Shown here piece by piece: positions 1-8,499 of a DNA stretch of 38,588 nt. The stretch is from Nemertoderma westbladi (taxonomy: Eukaryota; Xenacoelomorpha; Nemertodermatida; Nemertodermatidae), in the NCBI GenBank assembly GCA_032718475.1, contig JAUCBJ010003811.1, forward strand, positions 1 to 38,588, read 5' to 3'. The translations under genes were made by a program, and so were the position numbers. Every line of letters starts with the position of its first letter. Position 1 is the stretch's first letter. The notes beneath the pieces are model-generated. The model was not told the origin of the DNA. It worked only from the letters and a program-made list of their open reading frames with translations, and made no database searches.

Positions 1-108
1 AACCAAAAGACATATAAATTTTGGCAGGTTAAACTGCTAAAGGTCTTCAAAAGCGCGTACAACCCCCCCCTTAAATTATTATCCTAGATAATAGCTGGAT
101 CTCATTAA

Positions 109-170
109 GGGGGGGGGGGGGGGGGCAGCTGCCGGGGGCCCGTAAGTTGGAAGGGGCCCGCAAGTTGGGA
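109..170. repeat. G17 run with GGGCCCGTAA-type flank
   Basis: Seventeen Gs are followed by a GC-rich stretch with two near-copies of GGGGCCCGYAAGTTGG. A related flank (GGGCCCGTAATTTG) follows the G-run at 807-828, so the two loci probably belong to one dispersed repeat family. The family is not identified. Confidence 0.5.
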
Positions 171-616
171 GAAATTTACCGAACATTATCTCACTGATAA
201 AACAACCTCATTTATTTATTAATTTCTGGCTGTTCAATAAATATTTAGAGTATATCTCACATATAGCACCATTCAGAGCACAGTCTCCCATAGATTGTTT
301 AAATTGTTTTAAAAAATGTTGAAAGTGTAAAGTAATGCTCAAAGGAAAACGTTAGCAAAAGGGTCGATTTAAAATAACAGTAAATTATTACTGTATTACA
401 ATTAACATTTAATTTACTTTTCAATTAGATGTATCTGAATTCATTCACGAGTTCCGTATAGTCACAAGGCTAGGGAATTGCTTTTTTTAAGTAATTGTTG
501 TGTCTAATTTATTGATATACCAATATAGTCGTTCCTAATATAGAATTGATGTCTTTTGGATGGTGTCATTTTAGGAAAAAATTATTATTATTTATAATAA
601 AGGACTATTATTCAAT

Positions 617-676
617 AAAAAATGAAAACGGAAATCACCGCTTTTTTCACTGATTTTCAATTTAGCGAAATTAAAC
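617..676 (+). repeat. Dispersed ~60-bp repeat, copy 1
   Basis: An A-rich start, an ACCGC plus T-run centre, then CATTTTCAAT/GATTTTCAAT and AGCGAAATT recur in the same order at 32264-32325. The match is imperfect but covers the whole 60 bp, which suggests an old dispersed repeat fragment of unknown class. Confidence 0.45.
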
Positions 677-806
677 TATTCTGTCCAGTGTTTTCCGTTA
701 CGTTTCTATATTGAATATATTGTATTATTGGAGAAAAATATCATCACCGTTACTTATTTTTACCAACGGGGCTTTCCTCTCAACATTTTTTGTAATTGGT
801 TTTCAT

Positions 807-870
807 GGGGGGGGGGGGGGGGGGGGGGCTATGGGGCTATGGGCCCGTAATTTGCGACTGCCGGGCGCCC
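807..870. repeat. G22 run with GGGCCCGTAA-type flank
   Basis: Twenty-two consecutive Gs are followed by CTATGGGGCTATGGGCCCG and then GCCGGGCGCCCG. This resembles the flank of the G-run at 109-125. Confidence 0.5.
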
Positions 871-1069
871 GAAAATCCATAATCCGTCTCTGGGTTGCTC
901 GGTTTATTCAAGTCGGTTTATTGATGACACAATATTACCTACATTGACATATTGACAATATTGACATTACTAATGTGTCACCCTGAAGCAAAGAACAAAT
1001 ATTAATTCCTGACAGATGAGGGAAAATCTTTAAATTATGGCATTTTATGTCACCACCAAAAGCCAGATA

Positions 1070-1320
1070 GGGGGGGGGGGGGGGGGGGGGGACTAGACGC
1101 AATAAAAATTCATCCATATCCAGGGGAAATTCGACGCAAATAACAGCTGATTACTCTCAAAAATAAAACTGTAACCTGTTCTATAGTGTTTAGTTTATTG
1201 TTTTGGTTAAAATAACGTTCCACTGTAACCTGCTCCTTTCTCTAAATTGAGAATTTAACATTGAGGCGGGATATTAATTCGCCAAGGCGGGTTTTGCGTC
1301 GAGTTTCCCCCCCTGTCTCC
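1070..1320 (+). mobile_element. MITE-like inverted-repeat element, copy 1
   Basis: A G22 run (1070-1091) and a short lead containing CGCAATAAA are followed by GGGGAAATTCGACGCAAA (1123-1140). The other end is the inverted form, TTTGCGTCGAGTTTCCCC (1293-1310), running into C7 and TGTCTC. The interior has no coding capacity. The interior and both ends recur in reverse complement at 30387-30612, and the left end recurs at 5622-5738. Terminal inverted repeats, a length of about 190 bp and several copies fit a non-autonomous DNA transposon. I saw no clear target-site duplication, so the exact boundary is uncertain. Confidence 0.7.
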
Positions 1321-1650
1321 CGAGAAAGCAGTGCTTCAGCCTCACTCTACACTCATATTACAAGGATTTTCAAACATAATTAAAGTCAGCTACTGTAGCA
1401 TTATTAACTCAACGAGGAAAGATGGCACAAATCCCCACCCCTCATCTCATCTAATCAATACAAACACAATAGACTCTCGGCCAATCAATAACAACCAACA
1501 GCTACTACATCTGCTGCCCACTATTCCAAATACCATGAGTGGTGGAGGGAATTTCACAAGACATCCAAAACTTATTTGTATTGGTGTACTCGTCATTCAT
1601 ATTGCTTTATTCAGTTGGTCAATATAGAAGGCGAGTAATTGATTCTCACT
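1321..1650. other. GALT upstream region
   Basis: No TATA box or other core promoter element is convincing here. An open frame at 1331-1627 codes for a low-complexity peptide rich in Asn, Ser and His with no recognisable domain, and is probably chance. The region presumably holds the GALT 5' UTR and promoter because of its position. Confidence 0.4.
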
Positions 1651-1746
1651 ATGGCGACCGAGAGGCAACACGTTAGGTACAATCCACTGCGGGATTCCTG
1701 GGTACTTGTATGCCCAAACCGATGCCAACGCCCATGGAAAGGCCAG
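1651..1746 (+). CDS. GALT: GALT exon 1
   Basis: Thirty-two codons start at ATG 1651 and end at a CAG|GTAATA donor. The peptide has RYNPLRDSWVLV and RPWKGQ, the conserved N-terminal substrate-binding segment of the family. The splice is between codons. Confidence 0.92.
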
Positions 1747-4233
1747 GTAATACCACGGTATATCACTTATATAAACACAATAATAGCTTAATAAACCTAT
1801 TGTACTGGCTTTCAGGAAGGCTGCTGCTGCACTGCAGCCCTGCTACTTGTATCAGACAATCAGTAACGTTGAATGTCAGTTTTGTACACTGATGCTACAG
1901 TAGTTCCATATGATACCAGGTAGCATTATTGGCTGATGATTGCTGTTGTGATACTGCCGCCATTAATGTAGGATGCTGCTGCCAGCCATCACTTACTGTT
2001 CTCTTGAACATGAACACTGATGCTTTCTGCTATCAACTATCACGATATTGAAATGACAGAGCAACTTAGTATTATGAGTATAAGTAAAATAATAAGGTTA
2101 TTCGGCCAAAAATGTAAAAAAATATAAAGTTGTCTTTGTCAGGGATTACGCACAAAGTCTGAAGACATTCTATTGCGGTCCCGCCAGAATTATACTCCCC
2201 AGAGTAAAACTCGTACTCATTTAGCTACCATTTAAGTATGGTAGGGCATACTTAACCACGGCGCGCGGTGCCGAAACGAAAACAAAATAGCGATAACAAT
2301 AACAATATAACGAGTACAAAATAACAACTTCTGTACAATATATAAACATATCTCATGTAGGTAAGTATACCTCCCCCCCAAGAAGGGTCCACTCCAACCA
2401 GTTACAGCATAACAACAAAATAATAAATTGTTGCTGCAAGTATTCAAATTCCATTTCAATCACATATACCGCAATATAAATCGATAATTAGACAAGATTT
2501 AGCTATTAATTTCAACCCTCTAGGGCTCTTTTTAGACAAATTAAAAAAAAACACACAAAGTAAACACTCTAAAATGTACAGGCCTAAAAAAGCTAAGCAG
2601 GCAGTGGATAAATACACTTAATACCTAAGTGTATTTATCCAGTGCCTACTTCGCTTTTTAGGCCCGTACGTACATTTTAGATTGTTTATTTGTGTTTATC
2701 TTAATTTTGCCTGAAGAGGGCCCTAGAGGGTTTAAATTAATAGCTATATGTTGTCTAATTATCGATTTATATTAATTGCAGTATATGTGATTGAAATGGA
2801 ATTTGAATATTTGCTGCACGAATTTATTCATGAAGTATAATCATGAGGCCATCCCGGTCTTTTAATATTTCATTGTTGGCATAATATAACGCGTCTCCAA
2901 AATAACTGCTGACTAATCAAATTATTTTGTTTAGATCGAACTGGATCATTCAAACACTACAAAAGAATATCCCAAAGATGACATGGCCAAAGGAACTTTG
3001 AATACCACAAAGCCGACCAGCCCTTTATCCCCAGGTGATGAGGTCACCAACCCATTACCCCCAGATGATGACGTCACCAGCTCACTATCCCCAGGTGGTG
3101 ACGTCACCAACCCATTATCACCTGGGGCGATCCGCGGTAACGGCGACCGTAACCCTGACTACAGCGGCGTCTACTCCTTCATAAACGATTTTCCCGCCCT
3201 CGAGCCACTAATTGATACGCCATCTACCGGTCGGAGTAGCGACGGAGAAGGGAATTCCTTGTTCCGAAAGGCGTCGGCAGAGGGAGAATGCCGCGTACTG
3301 TGTTTACATCCGCGGTGCGACGTAACCTTGGCGACGATGACGTCACAGGAAGTGCTCAATGTGGTGGATCAATGGGTGGAGGCGTCTGATGATTTGGGGA
3401 AACGATACGATTGGGTGCAAATATTTGAGAATCGCGGCGAGATGATGGGCAGTTCGAACCCGCATCCACATTGTCAGGTACGAGTCCCGTAAATAAGACC
3501 CACAAACGGATGACCCACCCACACATTCTTTGCTACTACCTTTGCTAATAATACATAGCCTTACGTGTGGTGTGTATCTGTGACTAAAATTACAAGTGTG
3601 CTAATTTTATATAATGGAGTATATAATGCTTTAAAAAAGGCCAACATGTATAAAATTAAAATTTTTCAATTTTAAATATTTCCACAGATATGGGCGAGTA
3701 ACTATGGGGGTAACGAGGGACTCCAGTTACTTCCTAGCGAGGCCGACATGGAACACAGAAATCAACGGGAATTCTGGAATCGCCATGGGAAACCGATGCT
3801 GATTGGTTACTTAGAGCAGGAAAGGGAAAAAGGCGAGAGAGTTGTTATAAACACTCCCTATTGGATGGTTGTAGTTCCTTATTGGGCAACGTGGCCCTTT
3901 GAAACCATGGTGATAGCTGTTAGACATGTCGAAAGGATAACGGAATTGAATGAGGAGGAGCGAAAGGATTTGGCGGCGGTGATTCAAACTTTACTGGTAA
4001 AATATAATAAATTATTCGATTCGGCAATGCCTTACTCCATGGGCTGGCACGGAGCCCCCACTGGATCCTACATCGACGCAGACTGTCGCCATTGGCAACT
4101 ACACGCCCATTACTACCCACCGCTGCTGCGTTCAGCGACAGTTAAGAAGCACATGGTCGGATATGAGATGTTGGCGATGGCGCAACGTGACGTCACTGTA
4201 GAAATGGCGGCAGAACGACTGCGAAAACTGTAG
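1651..4233 (+). CDS. GALT: Galactose-1-phosphate uridylyltransferase (three exons)
   Basis: The product swaps UMP between UDP-glucose and galactose-1-phosphate in the cytosolic Leloir pathway. Exons are 1651-1746, 2935-3477 and 3688-4233, all phase 0 with GT-AG introns, giving 394 residues (human about 379). Residues 8-32 carry the N-terminal RYNPL and RPWKGQ motifs. The active-site NPHPHCQ is residues 207-213, with the nucleophilic His at 211 and the Gln equivalent to human Gln188 as the last codon of exon 2. A metal-site HWQLHAH follows at 348-354, and the conserved PYSMGWHGAPTG lies before it. An in-frame TAA at 1636 supports the start. All key residues are present, so it looks functional. 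Oddities are the extra 30-bp coding repeats at 3019-3138 and only two introns. Alternative splicing or a UTR exon cannot be excluded. Confidence 0.95.
1747..2934 (+). other. GALT intron 1 (1188 bp)
   Basis: It runs from GTAATA to TTTTGTTTAG. It contains the long foldback element at 2422-2829 and otherwise AT-rich sequence with no second gene. Short open frames inside it have no conserved motif. Confidence 0.85.
2422..2829. mobile_element. Long foldback (hairpin) element in GALT intron 1
   Basis: Two arms of roughly 195 bp (about 2422-2620 and 2626-2829) are reverse complements of each other with scattered mismatches and small indels, separated by a 5-nt loop (ATACC). Matching blocks on both arms include ATTCAAATTCCATTTCAAT, ATCGATAATTAGACAA, CCCTCTAGGG, CTAAAATGTAC and GGATAAATACACTTA. 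It has no coding capacity. The structure fits a foldback or MITE-type hairpin insertion; its family is unknown. Confidence 0.85.
2935..3477 (+). CDS. GALT: GALT exon 2
   Basis: This exon has 181 codons and continues the exon 1 frame directly. It opens with a divergent stretch of about 28 residues, then three and a bit 10-residue repeats, then GAIRGNGDRNPDY, NDFPALEP, VLCLHP, WVQIFENRGEMMGSSNPHPHCQ. The catalytic His-Pro-His is at its 3' end, directly before a CAG|GTACGA donor. Confidence 0.93.
3019..3138 (+). repeat. 30-bp coding tandem repeat inside GALT exon 2
   Basis: Four units of 30 bp read SPLSPGDEVT, NPLPPDDDVT, SSLSPGGDVT and the partial NPLSPGAIRG. The last unit is the conserved family segment (NPLCPGAIRANG in the human protein), so the three preceding units look like in-frame duplications derived from it. 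Confidence 0.85.
3478..3687 (+). other. GALT intron 2 (210 bp)
   Basis: It starts GTACGA and ends with a pyrimidine-containing TTTCCACAG acceptor. It is AT-rich with no other feature seen. Confidence 0.88.
3688..4233 (+). CDS. GALT: GALT exon 3
   Basis: There are 181 codons plus TAG. It holds the C-terminal half, which is spread over several exons in vertebrates: PYWATWPFETM, PYSMGWHGAPTG, HWQLHAHYYPPLLRS and the terminal AAERLRKL. The reading frame is intact from splice site to stop. Confidence 0.95.
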   Translation: MWASNYGGNEGLQLLPSEADMEHRNQREFWNRHGKPMLIGYLEQEREKGERVVINTPYWMVVVPYWATWPFETMVIAVRHVERITELNEEERKDLAAVIQTLLVKYNKLFDSAMPYSMGWHGAPTGSYIDADCRHWQLHAHYYPPLLRSATVKKHMVGYEMLAMAQRDVTVEMAAERLRKL

Positions 4234-4244
4234 AACTTAATACT

Positions 4245-4250
4245 AATAAA
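4245..4250 (+). terminator. Likely GALT polyadenylation signal
   Basis: A canonical AATAAA lies 12 bp after the GALT stop codon. A second AATAAA-like site follows near 4272. The very short implied 3' UTR fits a compact genome. Confidence 0.6.
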
Positions 4251-4372
4251 ACGGGATAGAATAGTTTACTAAAATAAAGATGAGTTGAATTTGTGAACTT
4301 AGGGTGGTGACTGGTGGTCGGGAATAATAAAACAAAGGTTCGTAGTGATTCATTTTTTGATAGGGAAAATAT

Positions 4373-4434
4373 GTGATTGAGTGTGTATATATAAGTGATT
4401 GAGTGTGTAAATAAAAGTGATTGAGTGTGGAAAT
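4373..4434 (+). repeat. 22-bp tandem repeat, short array
   Basis: About three copies of a unit beginning GTGATTGAGTGTG and ending in an AAATAAAA-type tail. The same unit forms the longer array at 7093-7274. Confidence 0.85.
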
Positions 4435-4695
4435 GGCCAGTATTAGTTGACAGAAGGAGATACGCAATGCGTATCCCATTGCGCCTCATAATAGCCGCTC
4501 GTCAACAAGTCAACCCCACCGACTAGCGGCACTGGCTGTTTCAGCTGACGGGCGGGGCTCTGTCGAAAAACGCGTCCCTGATATAGTAAGGGCCCTCTTT
4601 TGAGGAGCAATATTATTATTGCCGCGGAACTGCTTCTACTCTAGGCCAGACCTAGCCTATAGGGGCTGTTGCGCTGTTAGTCAGAGAGGTAACAT
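4435..4695. other. GC-balanced unidentified segment
   Basis: Base composition changes from AT-rich to balanced, with CGCG and GGGCGGGG motifs. No coding frame or RNA gene is recognised. It may be the 5' part of a decayed insertion that continues to about 5340. Confidence 0.35.
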
Positions 4696-4783
4696 CCCAT
4701 GGGGTAAGGATTTACCCATGGGGCGCTAACTATCAGATAGTCTGATACCAACTGTCAGACAGTCTTTTTCAACTATCAGATAG
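4696..4783. repeat. Hairpin plus three phased palindromic 11-mers
   Basis: An inverted repeat around CCATGGGG (4696-4723) is followed by CTATCAGATAG (4730-4740), CTGTCAGACAG (4752-4762) and CTATCAGATAG (4773-4783). Each 11-mer is an odd-centred palindrome, and the starts are 22 and 21 bp apart, about two helical turns. This resembles a set of protein-binding sites, but no binding factor can be named. Confidence 0.55.
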
Positions 4784-4837
4784 ATGATCGCCCAGTTACA
4801 AGTTGCCCTCAGTTGTATTTTTTAAACCCCGAGTGTT

Positions 4838-5250
4838 GTTGACGGAGTCTGTTACTTCCGAAATCGTTGATCGTGGTGCCGGTGCCGGAATTCTGGCTTT
4901 GATTAAAAACACTGAACTGCTGAACGATGGCGGAATCTACGAAACCCGGCCGGATTCTTAATCCGAGGAGGCGACAGAGTCAATTAAACGTAAACAATGA
5001 AACGATCCCGATGGACAATGGAGTATATTCAATGTATCCAGAACGATACGATGGCGACGGAGTCTATTGCAGTATTAAACACGCAACCAAAGTGATCAGA
5101 TGATGGCGAAGTAATCTACAAAACAGAGAACGACAGGAAGGCGATTTCTAAGTTTATTAAACCCAGTAAGATGTGCATAGCGAAGCGATCGAGACGGATA
5201 ACGGAGTCTATTACAGTATTAAACCCTGAACGAAGACGGTGGAATCTATA
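4838..5250 (+). pseudogene. Decayed coding-like repeat (D-G-V-Y motif)
   Basis: A theme reading D-x-G-V/I-Y recurs about seven times at roughly 40-90-bp spacing (near 4843, 4926, 5011, 5050, 5101, 5190 and 5237): NDGGIYETRP, MDNGVYSMYP, DGDGVYCSIK, DGEVIYKTEN, TDNGVYYSIKP. Several copies also share CAGTATTAAAC. The copies fall in different frames separated by stops. The longest open stretch is 4927-5103, 58 codons from ATG. It reads like a degenerate tandem protein repeat or a decayed ORF of a mobile element. I do not recognise the family. Confidence 0.4.
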
Positions 5251-5621
5251 GGCCTAAACCTGGAACAATGCGAACAAGGCTACTGTCATCAGACTCTAAA
5301 GTTAGACTAGACTGGTTTGTGAGATTAACTTGCCAATACTAACTCAATACAATTTGCTTTCTTCGAATTCCTAATAATATATTTTTATCTTAATAATAAT
5401 TATTCAACATCAATTCAGCAATTATTTTATAAGTCTTGTCAATGTATAAGATTGCTAAAGACTAAAGAGCTAACTTTAGGATAATCTGCCTTATATTTTT
5501 AGAATTATTATAATTAATTTTGTTATGTTTATAATGAATTGTATCTTTTGACAGACTACTTGATGCGCGACCGTGATAATAAAATTAAATGGTGCCGAAA
5601 TATTTTCACTTAACTGCAGGT
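5251..5621. other. AT-rich intergenic DNA
   Basis: Very AT-rich, with no coding frame, RNA gene or structured repeat that I can support. Confidence 0.5.
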
Positions 5622-5738
5622 GGGGGGGGGGGGGGGGGGGGCGCAATCAATATTCTTCCCTCTCCAGGCTACCAGGTGAAAATCGACGCAAATAACAGCT
5701 TGTTTACTACTAAAATGAAACTGCATCCTGTTCTATAG
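5622..5738 (+). mobile_element. Partial MITE-like element, copy 3
   Basis: A G20 run (5622-5641) runs straight into GCGCAATCAATATTC, then TCTCCAGG, then AATCGACGCAAATAACAGC and a diverged interior ending CCTGTTCTATAG. This is the left part of the element at 1070-1320, in the same orientation. The right half and its inverted repeat are missing. Confidence 0.65.
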
Positions 5739-6270
5739 GAAAAAACATTATAGGGAAAATTTTAGCAAGTTTTGTTTATTTTAGCCGATAGACAAGATTA
5801 CATGTTTATCAAGTTTGATATAATTTAGTCAAAGATTGAATGAGTTACGATTTTAAATTATCAGTGGAGGGTGAAGGCGGCGGGCCAGGATTCAGTTATA
5901 CTTGAATAAAGAATAGTGATTAAACCAAGCAGCCAAGGGATACGCGATATATGACACTGCTGTATAAGTTCATTAAATGACTGTTGATTTCGAAACATTT
6001 AATTCAAAACTATATATATGTTAATATAATTTTGAATTTTTTTTTGTAATAATTAACAGATAAATTAAATTTTATTAATTTATTTTTTTATCGAGTCATA
6101 TTATTAAATAACGAAGCACAGAAATAATACTAAGATTGAATGAATATTGAATTGAAGGTGGAGTACCGAATTGAATATTTGAGATTGCATAAGATAGAGT
6201 ATTGAATATATCTTCGGCCGTCATCCCGTTGGTGACTCCATTTGTAACCATTTCGATTGGTTTCGGCTCT
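5739..6270. other. AT-rich DNA, partly LINE 3' tail
   Basis: No gene is seen. The portion next to the LINE fragment (about 6130-6215) is rich in ATTGAA and GAATATT words on + and could be the 3' UTR or tail of that minus-strand element. Confidence 0.35.
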
Positions 6271-6609
6271 TCAGTCCCCGAATAGACCGATGGTCGGCGT
6301 TATTGCTGTCCCCATGACTGAGGCTGCATTACCAACCAAAATTGCCATCTCCAGGTGCTGGAGCAGAAACTGGTGTGACCGCGGTTCGTGGGTGGCACTG
6401 TGGAGACGAGCCCCGATCTCCCGAAGGAAGGTGGATGTCTCTGGACCGGGGTGGCCAAAGGTCTCAAAGGCCACAGGGTGAAAGAAATGGCCCCGGTCCG
6501 TTAGGTCGCGATACTTAGAGTTTTTAATGCGCTCCGCCCCCTCAACTGAGTGCCCCCCGACAATGATGGTTTGTTGAAGGTGGCTGGGGGCCAGTGCATC
6601 TAGTAATAA
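6271..6609 (-). pseudogene. LINE reverse transcriptase C-terminal fragment
   Basis: On the minus strand an open frame of about 110 codons, ending at TGA (6273-6271), reads AERIKNSKYRDL, HFFHPVAFETFG, FLREIGARLHSATHEPRSHQFL and MAILVGNAASVMGTA. This resembles the region that ends many non-LTR retrotransposon polyproteins, after the polymerase domain. The frame is closed by a stop just upstream (6612-6610), so only the 3' end of a 5'-truncated insertion remains. The clade is not certain. Confidence 0.65.
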
Positions 6610-7092
6610 TTATCACAAATATATGATTAGGTAGGCCTACGTGATATTAGTTTCTCAAACCAAAGCTATCCATCCATTGACGACCAAATATATCCAATTT
6701 CTCAATCCATACTAATCAGTATGTGTACACTGTTCTGCAATAATGTCAATGTCCAACCAAACAATGCGTTGAGTGTTATCGGACCAGCCTCCGAGAAATG
6801 TTAGGCTAACGGCACCTCACTCCGTCGCATCAGTTTTTGTAGTGGTCTAGTTCCAGGCTACCAGAATCCGTTAGTGGATGATATAGAATCAGCACATCCT
6901 GACATCTGTGCAACTCATGAACTCAGGCGATCATTTTCTAAGTCATCAAACAGTCTTGCAATGTAATAAATCTGCCCAATATCTCATTGAACCGGAAGGA
7001 CGCCCCTGGCAAACACCATAAATCAAAGTTAAAAGTAAACATTATCTCTCCTTCACAGACTTTATGTCTTCAATATACTACCCAGAGATAAA
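6610..7092. other. Unassigned intergenic stretch
   Basis: No gene, RNA or clear repeat is recognised. Composition is mixed and there are short open frames only. Confidence 0.5.
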
Positions 7093-7274
7093 GTGATTGA
7101 GTGTGGAAATAAAAGTGATTGAGTGTGTAAATAAAAGTGATTGAGTGTGTAAATAAAAATGATTGAGTGTGGAAATAAAAGTGATTGAGTGTGTAAATAA
7201 AAGTGATTGAGTGTGTAAATAAAAGTGATTGAGTGTTGAATTAAAAGTGATTGAGTGTGTAAATATAAGTGATT
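7093..7274 (+). repeat. 22-bp tandem repeat, long array
   Basis: About eight copies of the GTGATTGAGTGTG unit with an A-rich tail, with small variants. It abuts the giant minisatellite without any spacer: the last partial unit GTGATT runs straight into CTCACCCCC. Confidence 0.92.
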
Positions 7275-8499
7275 CTCACCCCCATCAATGTCCTCTGTAT
7301 CGATGAACCCACTCACCCCCATCAATGTCCTCTATATCTATGAACCCACTCACCCCCATCAATGTCCTCTATATCTATGAACCCACTCACCCCATCAATG
7401 TCCTCTATATCTATGAACCCACTCACCCCCATCAATGTCCTCTATATCTATGAACCCACTCACCCCCATCAATGTCCTCTATATCTATGAACCCACTCAC
7501 CCCATCAATGTCCTCTATATCTATGAACCCACTCACCCCCATTAATGTCCTCTATATCTATGAACCCATAACCCACTCACCCCCATCAATGTCCTCTATA
7601 TCTATGAACCCACTCACCCCCATCAATGTCCTCTATATCTATGAACCCACTCACCCCCATCAATGTCCTCTATATCTATGAACCCACTCACCCCATCAAT
7701 GTCCTCTATATCTATGAACCCACTCACCCCATCAATGTCCTCTATATCTATGAACCCACTCACCCCCATTAATGTCCTCTATATCTATGAACCCATAACC
7801 CACTCACCCCCATCAATGTCCTCTATATCTATGAACCCACTCACCCCCATCAATGTCCTCTATATCTATGAACCCACTCACCCCCATCAATGTCCTCTAT
7901 ATCTATGAACCCACTCACCCCATCAATGTCCTCTATATCTATGAACCCACTCACCTCCATCAATGTCCTCTATATCTATGAACCCACTCACCCCCATCAA
8001 TGTCCTCTATATCTATGAACCCACAACCCACTCACCCCATCAATGTTCTCTATATCTATGAACCCACTCACCCCCATCAATGTCCTCTATATCTATGAAC
8101 CCACTCACCCCCATCAATGTCCTCTATATCTATGAACCCACTCACCCCCATCAATGTCCTCTATATCTATGAACCCACTCACCCCATCAATGTCCTCTAT
8201 ATCTATGAACCCACTCACCTCCATCAATGTCCTCTATATCTATGAACCCACTCACCCCCATCAATGTCCTCTATATCTATGAACCCACTCACCCCATCAA
8301 TGTCCTCTATATCTCTGAACCCACAACCCAATCACCCCGTCAATGTCCTCTATATCTATGAACCCACTCACCTCCATCAATGTCCTCTATATCTATGAAC
8401 CCACTCACCCCCATCAATGTCCTCTATATCTATGAACCCACTCACCTACATCAATGTCCTCTATATCTATGAACCCACTCACCACATCAATGTCCTCTA

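Larger units (their letters stand above)
1..1069. other. AT-rich intergenic DNA with G-runs, no gene
   Basis: No convincing coding sequence is visible. The stretch is AT-rich and is broken by two long G homopolymers (109-125 and 807-828) and short repeat remnants. The open frame at 711-947 exists only because the G-run reads as polyglycine and has no recognisable domain. Confidence 0.6.

Noticed and set aside
711-1117. Polyglycine/polyproline small proteins across G-runs
   Set aside because: The frames depend on homopolymers inside repeats and have no conserved domain.
3171-4120. Minus-strand frames antisense to GALT exons 2 and 3
   Set aside because: They are shadows of the spliced plus-strand gene, whose conserved motifs and splice sites fix the strand.
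4193-4489. Minus-strand frames downstream of GALT (HTQSL/LNHFY-type repeats)
   Set aside because: They are translations of the 22-bp tandem repeat and the end of GALT exon 3 in antisense.
7093-7274. Telomeric or subtelomeric repeat
   Set aside because: Neither the 22-bp nor the 37-bp unit resembles TTAGGG-type telomere repeats, and genes lie on both sides.
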